Assembly: GCA_016946835.1 (NCBI GenBank)
Contig: JACVTC010000025.1
Span: forward strand, 545,001 to 572,500
Origin: Neocallimastix lanati (nom. inval.)
Taxonomy: Eukaryota; Neocallimastigomycota; Neocallimastigomycetes; Neocallimastigales; Neocallimastigaceae
DNA: 27,500 nucleotides
Direction: 5' to 3'
This document shows positions 1 to 10,006 of this stretch, one piece after another; position 1 is the stretch's first letter, and every line of letters starts with the position of its first letter. A program made the position numbers and the translations under genes. Under the pieces are notes generated by a model, which had not been told where the DNA came from, ran no database searches, and saw only the letters and a program-made list of their open reading frames with translations.

Positions 1-220
1 TTTATATTTAAAAAGTAGAGAAAAGAGCTAATAAAAAAAAAAAAGTTAAAAGTATTATTATTAAATTAACTATATAATAATTAGTATAATGTGATACACA
101 TAGTATGATATGAACCAAATAAAACTAAAAAGTTAAAAAATCAATTAATAAATATTTCATTATTATTATTATTATTACTACTATTTATTATTATTATTTA
201 TTATTATTTATTATTTAATG

Positions 221-315
221 ATTATTTATTATTTATTATTTATTATTTATTATTTATTATTTATTATTTATTATTTATTATTTATTATTTATTATTTATT
301 ATTTATTATTTATTA
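221..315. repeat. Heptamer satellite, ATTATTT unit
   Basis: About 13 near-perfect copies in tandem of a 7-bp unit (ATTATTT on the + strand), flanked by shorter degenerate TTA/TTTA repeats from about 160 to 345. Period 7 is clear by eye. The same unit in reverse-complement orientation forms the long array at 24112-24386. Likely a simple satellite of AT-rich intergenic DNA. Confidence 0.85.
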
Positions 316-2234
316 ATAAATACTCTTTATTATTATTTAATTATTTAATTTATTATTTATTAACTATTTAGTATTTTATGTGTATGAATTTATGACCCTT
401 ACTGTATATCCCTTTAAACATAAGAATGAATAAAAATAGTGATTCAGACTGTTTATAAAGGAATTAAACAGAAATCAAAATAAAAAAAAAAAAAAAGGTT
501 AAAGAGTTCATTCATTCCTCCTCAAATAATAAAAATGTTATTTATTCTCTTGGATTTCTTTTTTCACTTTTAATATAATAATAATTTATATAATTAAATT
601 ATTATATATATTTATTTTTATTTGTTTTTATTTATTTTTATTTATTTATTTATACGTTGACTTAATTTAATTAATAATTAAATAGATGATACTTATATAT
701 TAATATCATTCTTATTTAAATGAGATTATTATTAATATTTTTTTCCTTATTAATTAATATTATATATTTTTTATTTATTATTTATTATTAAATAATTATT
801 ATTTATTACTTATTTATAAAATTATTATTATTTATTAAATAATTATTATCCATTATTTATTATATATTATGATTTAATTATTAATTTTTTAAATAATTAT
901 TATAACTCTTTAAATATTTTATTATTGATTTATTATTTATTATTATTATTATATATCTTTAATTTATTAATTTTGTGATAATGAATATCTTTTTTTTTTT
1001 TTTTTTTTTTTTTAATAAAAATCTACATTGAATATTCTTTATTTTTATTTTTTTTTTTAATATATTTCAAAGTTTATAAAATTTCATCTCTTTAATATTC
1101 CTTTTTAATAACAAATTCTTCCCTTTGACAGTGTTTAAAAGTTTAGCCGAAAATGACCCTTAAAAGCAATAAAGCAAAAAAAAAAAGTTGAATGTTTTAA
1201 TTATTTTAATTATTTTAATTATATGGGGATTGATATTTCTAATTTTTTCCTTATTTAATTATGAAATAATAATTTATTATTATTGAATTATTACTATTTA
1301 ATTAATTGTTTATTATAATTATTATTATTTAATTATTATTATTTAATTATTATTATTTAATTATAAATTATTTATTATTATTTAATTATTATTATTTAAT
1401 TGATTTATTAATTAATTATTATTATTAATTATTTAATTATTATATTATATATATTTTGATAATAATTTAAATTAATAATAAATTAAATTATTTATTAAGT
1501 ATCTTTTTTTTTTTTCTTTTTTTATTGTTGTTTTTTCGAGATTTTTTTTGCCATTATTTATTATATAAATTTAATTTATTTATATATAATATAATATATT
1601 GGAATATATATTAATAAATTAAATAAAATTAAACATTTTAGAATTAAATCAAAGTAATTCAACAAAAGTATATAATCCAATATATTATAATTAAATGATT
1701 TCTAGTTCTATTTAATAGAATCATTAATATAAATAATAAATTGACAAGATATAGACCCAATATATTAACAATCAAAAAAAATGAAAGAGAAATCTTATTT
1801 AATATATTTTTTAAATTTCAAAATTTTTTCAACATTTTATATACATTTAAATACATTATATATAATTGTATTAATTGTATTAAAGTACCTCTATATATAA
1901 TATATATTATATAAATTATATATATAGGATATATATAATATATGATATAAAACATATATAAATATATATATTTATAATTATAATTATAGCTTAATACACA
2001 TTTATATTTTTATATTTAATATCTTTATATTTTTATGTTTTCTGATATATTATATTTTTTATAATTATTTATTTATTATTAATTATTTTTTTTAATTTCT
2101 ATATTTGATTAAATATAAAAGTTTATTTTATATTAAAAAACTAAAAATGGAAACTTTAATTAAATGGAATAAAAAAAAATTTTTTTTATTTATTTGATAA
2201 ATTTTTGATGATTTAAAAATTCAAATATTATTTA

Positions 2235-2520
2235 ATTTATTATTATTATTTAATTATTATTTATTATTATTTAATAATTATTTATTATTATTTAATTATT
2301 ATTCAATTTTTTATTATTATTTAATAATTATTTATTATTATTTAATTATTATTCAATTTTTTATTATTATTTAATTATTATTTAATTATTATTTATTATT
2401 ATTTAATTATTATTCAATTTTTTATTATTATTTAATTATTATTTATTATTATTTAATTATTATTTATTATTATTTAATTATTATTCAACTTTTTATTATT
2501 ATTTAATTTTTTATTATTAA
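2235..2520. repeat. AT-rich minisatellite
   Basis: Imperfect tandem repetition of longer units built from TTATTATTATTTAATTATT blocks, several ending in ATTCAATTTTT. The CAATTTTT punctuation recurs several times, which gives a higher-order unit of several tens of bases instead of a plain microsatellite. No coding potential. Confidence 0.7.
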
Positions 2521-2740
2521 ATAAATATCATTTAAATATTTATTATTATTTATTATTATTTAAATGTTTAATCTAATTGCTATTGAATAGCTATAATAGC
2601 ACTATTTGCTATTCGTTGTTATATCCATAATAGCTAATAGCTAATAATTTATTGTAACAATGGCTATAATTTATTAATAATAAAAAAAATTATTAATTAT
2701 TTATTTACTTTTATGAAATAAGATTTAGATTTTATAATTT

Positions 2741-2778
<38 letters not shown>

Positions 2779-3035
2779 AAATATAAAATATTTATTTTAT
2801 TTTTTTATATATAAATTTTGTTTTATATAAAATTTTATATTAGCTCTGGAACAATGGAATCAAATTAAATTGAAAAGGAATAGAAATTAATTTATTGCTG
2901 TCAATCAATGCAATATAGTTTAATATATTAGAACAATATATAAAATTGTATTCTTTTTTTAAATAATAATTTTTTAATTTTTTTATTTTTTGGTTTTATT
3001 TTTTTTAGTGTTTAATGATATTAAAAAACTTTAAA

Positions 3036-3102
3036 TAATAATTAATCATCATAACACTTATTATCTATCCATGATTAATTATGTTATGATGATTAATAAT
3101 TA
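3036..3102. repeat. Inverted repeat, about 21-bp arms
   Basis: The left arm at 3036-3056 and the right arm at 3082-3102 are reverse complements apart from two mismatches, around a 25-base spacer. Both arms contain ATCATCATAACA or its complement, which is unusually rich in C/G for this region. The spacer is itself partly complementary to 3199-3218, so a second stem interleaves with the first. Could be the remnant of a small foldback element; no terminal duplication was identified. Confidence 0.6.
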
Positions 3103-3313
3103 AATAATAAATAATAATAATTAAATAATAAATAATAATAAATGAATAATAAATAATAATAATTAATAAATGAATAATAAATAATAATAAATGAATAATT
3201 AATCTTGGATAGTAATAAATAAATAATAAATAATTATTAATCATTAATAAATAATCAAAAATTAATAATTTTTTATTTTATTTTATTTAATTAAAATTTA
3301 ATATATAAATTTA

Positions 3314-3345
<32 letters not shown>

Positions 3346-4197
3346 TTTTTTCTTTTTACAATATAAAAGGAAACAAATTGTTCGTCCTTTTTAATAAATT
3401 TCTTTTTTCATTTTTATTTTAGTTTTATTTAATAAATATATAAAAATATTAATTATAAAATTTTTATAATAATAAAAAAAATATATAAATATATATATCT
3501 TTAATAGTAATAAAAAAATTTTAGAATAATTTTAAATTATTTATTGTTTTACTGTAAAGAAATTCATAAAAATAACAATTAAATAAAAAAAAAAATAAAA
3601 AAGTAAACATTGTAAAAATACAAAAAAAAAAAAAAAAATAGATACAAGATAAAAAAAATTAAAAAAAAAAAAAAAAAAGAAAAGTAATTTTTACAATTAA
3701 TAATAAAGGTAATATAATAAAGGAATATATACATATATTTAAATTATTTATTTCGTTTATATTAATATAATATAGAAATATTAACTTTTTATATCTTTTT
3801 TCTACAAAATAAAAATAAAATAGGCTTTTCTTTTTTTTTTTTTCAGAAAATTTAACAATTAGGGAAAAAAAAACATAACACTATTTTTAATATTAATAAA
3901 AAATAGAAAATAGAAAAGAATAATATTCTTATTTATATTTATTTTATAAAATAAAAATAATAATAATATAATAAAAAAATATAATAAAATAAGAAAAAAA
4001 ATTTTAAACTAGATATAATAGTGATAAATCAACAAAAACCCTAAAAAAAACCAATAAATACTATATATATATATATATTTTATAAAGTAATAATAATAAA
4101 AAATAATAATTTATTTAATAATAATAATAATAATAATAATAAAAAGTATAATAATTAGAAATAGAAATAGTAATAGAAAAATAGAAAAAATAGAAAA

Positions 4198-6294
4198 ATG
4201 ACTATCACAGAATCTTATCCTATTCACCGTTGTGTTTTCCGTAATGACCAATTTGGTCTTAGGGAATTATTAAAAGATAAGGAAATGAAAAAACGTATTA
4301 ATGAATTAGATCATCATGGTAACTCTCCTATTCATTTAGCCCTTATGTTGGATCGTCGTAACTGTATCTTAATTCTTTTGAATAATGGTTGTGATGTCAT
4401 TACTAGAAATACTTACAACTGGAATCCTTTAGATGAAGCCATAATGCTTGGGGATATCGATATTATTGAAAAAATTACTTTAATGAAATATAGAGATTAT
4501 GCTAAAGGTTTTGCTGTAAGTGGTGGCAAATTGGAGGAATGGAACTCTGTCCTTCCTTGCGTTCACTTAAAGTTAAAGTTCAAGTGTAAGAGTACGGTTC
4601 CAATGATCGCTAAAATTTGTCCAAAGGATACCATAAATTTTTACAAGAAGGGAAATTTCTTTAGAATTGATACCTCAATCTCCGGTTTTGATACTCGTGG
4701 TATTCCAAGAATTATTAAGGGAGATATCACTATCATTGCTAAATTTAAGATTGATGGACTCTGCCAGATCTTATTGTTAGATAATAAAAAGAAGGCCTAT
4801 CAAGAATTATATCCAGAAATGCCACAATGGGTCATTAATAATCTATTGAAATCTAGTATTGATATAAAGACCTTATTTAAAATTTTCTTAGATACTTCTA
4901 ATCTTATCATCAAACAAAGAAAGGGAGGTCTTCTCAAGAAAACCAAGAAAACTTTACAAATGGAACGTAATAAGGTCTACAAGGCTGATTTATTTAAGGC
5001 TAAGGATTTCAAAATTATTATTCGTAAAAGAGGTAATGAATCAACGATCGGGGATCACAAGAGTGATATTCGTACTAAAATTTTAAATGTTGAACAGTCA
5101 AGAAATAAGACCATGAAGAGAGATAGTGCCAACTTGAATATTCAAGATTCTGAACTTATTTCCTCAAAGTTGATGAATATTGAAAAATCCTTTATGCTCG
5201 AATCTAAAGGTAGTGGTGGTGATAAAGGTAAGGGTAAATCATCCAATAAATTATTTAAACGTAAAGGTAAATCCGCCAAGTTTGATAGTGATGACGAAAG
5301 TGATGATGATAGTGATGATGATTCTGTCATCTCTAATGATGAAAATAATATTACAATGAGTAGCAGTAGTATTCGTGGATCTATCTCTGGTGAACCTATC
5401 GTGAAGAAGAGTATCTTCCAAAAATATCTTGATGAAAGCATCCTTGATTATAAGGATTTCGATCTCTACCTCACCAAAAGCATTTCGGATATGATTAGCA
5501 ACGGTAAGGATAAGGACGGTCAAAAGGTGACCGAAACGGATATCCTTTACTTGAGACAAATGTATCCAGGTTATATTGAATATATTATGTCCGGATTCCA
5601 TGAAGATTTTGATCTCTTAAATCAACAAAATGAAAAAGCTAAGGCTCAAAAGAAGGTGAGTAAGGATGGTAAAACCGTCACCTATGAAATTACCGATGAT
5701 ATGGAGGATACCTTAGATTGGGATGAAGCCTTTAATAAGAAGGAAAAAGCAGCCATGACAGCTGCTAATCTTGAAAAGGCAAGAAAGGAAAAGGAATGGC
5801 AAGAAAAGGTTGCCCGTTTCAAAAACTTTGATTGGGAACACAGTAAGGTAACGGAGGATCAATACTTTGATGAAAGTCATAATCCAGGTATCTTACATAT
5901 GGGTCGTATCATGAGTATTGATGAGGAAAGAAAATCGTTCACTAACTCCATTAAATTCTGGATGTCGCAAGAAAATACCTTCCCTATTAACTTTAGTCAA
6001 TTCCAACCTCTCATAGATTATATCAGTTTAATGTTCTTTGATCAAGTCAATAAGACAGATGAAGAGGATCATTTCGATAGAGATGAATATCGTTACGGTA
6101 TAAAATGTATTCAAGAAATGCTTCAAGCCGACCGTAGATTCCCAATAAAGATTATTATTCCCATCTTAGCTTCTGTGAAAGCTCAATTAAGATTTACGGA
6201 ATGTAATACTAATCCTGAAGATATTCCAGATTCTTTATTTGAAATTCCAAAGAATTATAAATACGGAGAAATCTATTTCTTAAATATCAAATAA
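4198..6294 (+). CDS. ANKRD13: Ankyrin-repeat / GPCR-chaperone protein, ANKRD13 family
   Basis: Intronless 698-aa gene. Residues about 7-100 form ankyrin repeats (YPIHRCVFRND, then DHHGNSPIHLALMLD, then NTYNWNPLDEAI), followed by the MKYRDYAKG signature that ends this block in ANKRD13 proteins. Residues about 118-280 match the start of the GPCR-chaperone domain (LKLKFKCKSTVPMIAKICPKD, FRIDTSISGFD, FLDTSN). A Lys-rich then Ser/Asp-rich low-complexity insert (about 340-390) and a charged helical stretch (about 510-550) follow. The domain closes with FPIKIIIPILASVKAQLRF and FEIPKNYKYGEI near the C-terminus. Family members bind ubiquitinated receptors in endocytosis (ANKRD13A/B/D) or act as receptor chaperones at the ER (ANKRD13C). 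No ubiquitin-interacting motifs follow the domain, so it resembles the 13C type more. The start is the first ATG after an A-rich leader. Family call firm, cellular role inferred. Confidence 0.88.
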   Translation: MTITESYPIHRCVFRNDQFGLRELLKDKEMKKRINELDHHGNSPIHLALMLDRRNCILILLNNGCDVITRNTYNWNPLDEAIMLGDIDIIEKITLMKYRDYAKGFAVSGGKLEEWNSVLPCVHLKLKFKCKSTVPMIAKICPKDTINFYKKGNFFRIDTSISGFDTRGIPRIIKGDITIIAKFKIDGLCQILLLDNKKKAYQELYPEMPQWVINNLLKSSIDIKTLFKIFLDTSNLIIKQRKGGLLKKTKKTLQMERNKVYKADLFKAKDFKIIIRKRGNESTIGDHKSDIRTKILNVEQSRNKTMKRDSANLNIQDSELISSKLMNIEKSFMLESKGSGGDKGKGKSSNKLFKRKGKSAKFDSDDESDDDSDDDSVISNDENNITMSSSSIRGSISGEPIVKKSIFQKYLDESILDYKDFDLYLTKSISDMISNGKDKDGQKVTETDILYLRQMYPGYIEYIMSGFHEDFDLLNQQNEKAKAQKKVSKDGKTVTYEITDDMEDTLDWDEAFNKKEKAAMTAANLEKARKEKEWQEKVARFKNFDWEHSKVTEDQYFDESHNPGILHMGRIMSIDEERKSFTNSIKFWMSQENTFPINFSQFQPLIDYISLMFFDQVNKTDEEDHFDRDEYRYGIKCIQEMLQADRRFPIKIIIPILASVKAQLRFTECNTNPEDIPDSLFEIPKNYKYGEIYFLNIK

Positions 6295-7261
6295 TTCAAA
6301 TAAAAAATAAAAATAAAAATAGAAATAAAAAAAAGAAAGGATAAAAAAAAAAAGATAAAAAGAAAAGGAAACGAATTGAATAAAATAAAAAGAAAAATAA
6401 AAAATAAAAGAAATAAAAAAAAAAAAAAAAAAAAAAAAACACCTTATTATAATAATAACACCAAAAAAAAATCTCCTAGGAAAAAAAAAAAAAAAGAAAT
6501 TATTAATTAATCAAATTAAATAGTAATATAATAATAACAATATAAAAGAATTAATTAACAATAATAATTATTTTTTTTTTGTATATTATAAAAAGTAAAT
6601 AGAAAGAGATAAATAACTAATATCTATCTTTTAAATTATTATTATTTTTTTTTAAAAAAATTAAAAAAAAAAAAGGTTAATATTAATATTTATTCTCATT
6701 TTAAAAGAAATATATAATATAATATAATATAATATAATATAATATAAATATAATAATAAATATTTATTTATAATTTATATAGAATAATAAAATAATTAAA
6801 AATAATTAAAAAAAAAAAAAAAATAAAAAAAAAAAAAAAATAACTAAAAAAAATATAAAATATTTTTAAATAATAATTAATAATAATATTTAAATAGGTA
6901 TTACTAATTTATTTTTATTTATATATTTAAAATATTAATAATAATAATAATAATAAAATTATAAAAAAAAATATATATATTAAAATTTTTTTTTTATTAT
7001 ATAGAATTATAAAATAATTTTTTTTTATATTTTATATTTATAAAAAAAATATATATATATATAATTTTTAATAAAATATAAAAAAAAAAAAAAAAAAATA
7101 GAAATAAATAAAATTAAAATAAAAAGTAAAATAAAAATTATAATAAAAATTAAAAACTAAAAATTTAAAATTTATTATTTAAAATATTATTTCTATTATG
7201 GTTTAAAATAATTAAATAAATCTATATAAAATTTTTCAAAAAAAAAAAAAAACATCAAATT
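6295..7261. other. AT-rich spacer / 3' flank
   Basis: Downstream flank of the ANKRD13-like gene. It begins with A-rich sequence containing AATAAA-like motifs just past the stop, which could serve polyadenylation but are too common here to assign. The rest is homopolymer runs, (AT)n and short ATAAT repeats (for example AATAT repeats at about 6715-6745). I see no gene. Confidence 0.65.
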
Positions 7262-7937
7262 TTATAAAACTTTGTTATGAATATCCTGATCTTTCATATG
7301 TTTTTTTTTTTTTTTTTTTTGTTGATTCTAGTGTGTGTGAAAAAGTGTTTAATTCCGTTCTTGGAGGAAGAAGTATTAATAGCAGTACAAGGGAATGGAA
7401 GGATCTATTTAAGTACCAGATGAAATCAGGTGCTTATTCTGGATACTTCATTCTTGGTGGTGGTTACTGCGGCTCTTCTTCAATCGATTATACCTATTGC
7501 TATTGGCCAGCAATGGTCTTTGTTCAATAGGTTCAAATCGAATCGTACTACGACTACCAAGAGCATCAATGCTGAAGAAACAGTAGGACAGGCCAGCAGG
7601 GCAAGCGCAACCAATGAAGATTCATAATTTTGTATCTTAAAATTAGGATTAAGATTGCGAAGTCAAAATTAATTAGTATACTACAGTATAATAATGCCCT
7701 TGTGAAGTCTTACAGATATTAATTAAATGAAACTAGAATATATTATACCATTATTTTATTTTATTTTGTGTTTTATTTTTTGTTTATTTTTTTATCTTTT
7801 TTTAATTATTTTATTACATGTATTTTTTTTTTCAAATATTTAATTAATAAAGATGAAACAAGTTTGCTGCCGTTAAAAATATATATATATATATAATTTA
7901 AATAAAGTTTTCTCTTAGTCTAAAAAAAAAAAAAAAA
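7262..7937 (+). mobile_element. LINE copy C, 5'-truncated 3' fragment
   Basis: A G+C-richer island that ends in a 21-base terminal motif (7901-7921, AATAAAGTTT to AGTCT) followed by a 16-A tail at 7922-7937. The same terminal motif ends the nearly intact LINE copy A at 14181-14201. Its coding part (to 7627) aligns by eye with the C-terminus of the copy A protein. Typical 5'-truncated LINE insertion, from a related but clearly diverged subfamily. The 5' boundary is uncertain: weak similarity starts at about 7262, clear similarity at about 7321. The 3' UTR is 7628-7921. Confidence 0.72.
7277..7627 (+). pseudogene. LINE ORF C-terminal fragment (copy C), frameshifted
   Basis: Two overlapping frames together resemble the last about 110 residues of the LINE copy A protein. 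Frame 1 gives VFNSVLGGRSINSSTREWK, comparable to CLLLGG...GSGERRRFIN in copy A. After a frameshift near 7420-7435, frame 2 gives LLQSIIPIAIGQQW...TTKS, comparable to FLTNVMPIVIGDFY...VVKS, and ends at the TAA at 7625-7627. A 20-T run at 7301-7320 lies inside the frame as a poly-Phe expansion. Not a functional gene. Homology is by eye, but the PI-x-IG and KS matches fall at the right spacing. Confidence 0.68.
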
Positions 7938-8042
7938 TAAAATTCTGTAGTAGTAGTGGTAATAAAAGTTTTATTACTACTTATTTAATAATAATAGTAA
8001 TATTGATTAATATTATTAAAAAAAAAACGTTTTTGTTTAATC

Positions 8043-8640
8043 ACCACCCCCAACAATATGGACTGTTTTTCCAGGTTCATGGAAGGTTGAGGGTAAAGGA
8101 ATAAGCCTATATCAGGTGTACTAATTAACACAATTTTCTGTAATTTCGTAATTCTGGTGATAATCGATGGTTATTATCCTTTCTAAAGTGGCTTCAAGTA
8201 CGAAGAGGATAAATTAGAATACTGGAAGACTGTAGAAAGTGAACCTGATGTTTTATATTGCTTTTAAACTAGATATGTAGTAACATTGGGGTTGTATAAT
8301 TAATTAATAATATCAATGTTATCATTGTAATGAATCTATTGTATTTTTTTTTTTACTTTATCATTATTTTGTATATGTATTTTTTCTATAGTATTATTTA
8401 TATTTTCATGTAGCTATTATAAAATGGAAATGTAGAAGATTGATTCACTCCAAAGCTTGTGTTTAAGACATTATTTAACGGATGAGAATCTTTTTTATTG
8501 TCTTTCTCTACTAATATTTTTTCTTTTTTAAATATACTTTTAGCTAATTTATGATTATTCAACTGAAATTTTTTTTTTTTTTTTTTTTTACATTTTAAAG
8601 AGCTTTATTAATTGAAAGAATAACAATCATTTAAAAGATA
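8043..8640 (+). mobile_element. LINE copy D, isolated 5' UTR fragment
   Basis: Begins with the 5'-terminal module shared with copies A and B (ACTGTTTTTCCAGG, then GCCTATATCAGG), then follows the 5' UTR of copy A closely: TTCTAAAGTGGCTTC-like, TACTGGAAGACTGTAGAAAG, CTCCAAAGCTTGTGTTT and CATTATTTAAC all recur in order in 9278-9715. Weaker similarity continues to about 8640 (ATGATTATT...GAAATTTTT). No ORF follows; copy B's 5' end begins at about 8781. LINEs normally lose their 5' end, so a lone 5' fragment suggests that a later insertion or deletion separated it from its body. Confidence 0.7.
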
Positions 8641-8890
8641 TAAAGAAACGATTATTCATTTTAATAGTATATATAAGTAGTTTTGTATTAATAACTTTCT
8701 AACCCATGTGAAAAATTATAAATATTATAACAGCAATACCGGATAAAATCAATTATTTACATTTACATAATCAAATACTAACACCCCATTGATGTGAACT
8801 GTTTTTCCAGGTCCATGGAGGGTTGATGGAAAAGGAATAGCCTATATCAGGTCTTTCACTATTAACATTATTTACATTTTCATTTCAGTT

Positions 8891-8965
8891 TATTTATGAG
8901 TATTATTTATGAGTATTATTTATGAGTATTATTTATGAGTATTATTTATAAGTATTATTTATGAG
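8891..8965 (+). repeat. 13-bp tandem repeat in copy B 5' UTR
   Basis: Almost six copies of a 13-base unit TATTATTTATGAG, the first truncated and one with a G-to-A change (TATAAG at 8940-8952). It lies between the 5' module and the ORF of LINE copy B and has no counterpart in copy A's 5' UTR. Confidence 0.85.
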
Positions 8966-9048
8966 TACGTTAGATAAAATTTAATTTATCAATCAACTAC
9001 TACACAAAGATAGGAACTTTATATTATTTTTATTATTTTAATTTTTCT

Positions 9049-9087
<39 letters not shown>

Positions 9088-9265
9088 TATATACATATAT
9101 TTTTTATTTATATTTATATTTCTTAGTTTTTAGTATTTTAGTTTTTATTAGTTTTCATTTTTTATCAATTTGTAATTTTTAGTTCATTATGGAAAATAAA
9201 TTTCACTCAGGGTTCTCGCTGTTACGAAACATCTATTGACAACAACAAGGTTGATTTTTATCCAT

Positions 9266-9277
9266 GGTATACACTCA
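9266..9277 (+). repeat. Target-site duplication, left copy
   Basis: GGTATACACTCA, identical to 14243-14254. It lies directly before the 5' module of LINE copy A (starting at 9278), and the other copy follows copy A's A-tail. A 12-base match with five G/C is unlikely by chance in DNA this AT-rich. The join is supported independently, because joining the flanks restores copy B's reading frame. Confidence 0.88.
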
Positions 9278-10006
9278 ACCCAATAAAGTGGACTGTTTTT
9301 CCAGGTCCATGGAGGGTTGATGGAAAAGGAATAACCTATATCAGGTGTACTAATTACAGCTTTCTGTGATTCTGATGATAATTAATGGTTATCCTTTCTA
9401 AAGTGGCTTCTAGTACGAAGAGAGAAATCTGGAATACTGGAAGACTGTAGAAAGTGAACTTGACGTTCTATAATGTCTTAAACTGGATATGTAGTAACAT
9501 TGGAGTTGTATAATTAATAATATCATGTAGTTTCTACATATTATCATTGTAATGAATCTATTGTATTTTTTACTTTAGCATTATTTTGTATATGTTTTTT
9601 TCTATAGTATTATTTATACTCTCATGTAGCTATTGTAAAATGGAAATGTAGGAGATTGATTCACTCCAAAGCTTGTGTTTGAGACATTATTTAACAGATG
9701 GGAATCTTTTTATAGTTTTTCACAACTATTATTTCATTAACATTTAAATTTTATATTATATATGATTATTTTACAGAAATTTTTACATAAAACAGGAATT
9801 TATAATTGAAAATCATTAATTAAAAACTAGTCAACACAAAAAGAAAGAAAAACAAACAAGTTTTAGCAAACAATATACACGAAAGAGAAGACAACAGCAA
9901 TAAATTTTTATTTTTTTTTTAATTTTTTAATTTTTTACTAATTTTATTTTTTTATTTTTATATTACACTTACTTTTTATTAATATAGATAAGTTTTTTAT
10001 TTTATT

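Larger units (their letters stand above)
1..4197. other. AT-rich spacer without recognisable genes
   Basis: Nearly pure A/T sequence. No open frame with gene-like composition is visible on either strand. It holds a heptamer array (221-315), degenerate TTATTATTTAATTA-type repeats (about 1280-1440), a minisatellite (about 2235-2520), a cluster of TAGCTA-like motifs (about 2571-2652), nested inverted repeats (3036-3218) and several long A or T runs. A few patches with slightly more G+C (about 390-480, 1115-1175, 2840-2930) look like decayed sequence but match nothing I recognise. The last few hundred bases before 4198 are A-rich and should contain the promoter and 5' UTR of the ANKRD13-like gene; no distinct element can be singled out in this composition. 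Confidence 0.7.
8781..9277 (+). mobile_element. LINE copy B, 5' portion (upstream of nested copy A)
   Basis: Starts with the LINE 5' module (8781 to about 8852), almost identical to that of copy A over more than 45 bases, then a diverged 5' UTR with a 13-bp tandem repeat (8891-8965) and a long T run (9051-9084). From about 9200 an open frame encodes RLIFIHGI, matching VLIFIHDL near the N-terminus of the copy A protein. It stops at 9277, where copy A is inserted, and resumes at 14243. The last 12 bases (9266-9277) are the left target-site duplication. Confidence 0.75.

Noticed and set aside
5142-5601. Minus-strand open frames of 99 and 116 aa inside the ANKRD13-like gene.
   Set aside because: Antisense shadows of the Ser/Asp-rich and Lys-rich codons; poly-Ser/Leu and poly-Ile composition with no recognisable domain.
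9182-9365. Open frame of about 60 codons reading ...FYPWYTLNPIKWTVFPGPWRVDGKGITYIRC, partly repeated in all three 5' modules, as a conserved protein exon.
   Set aside because: It crosses the copy B / copy A junction defined by the target-site duplication, the module has a stop (TGA) in the frame in copy B and a 1-base indel in copy D, and it lies in the LINE 5' UTR. The frame is coincidental.
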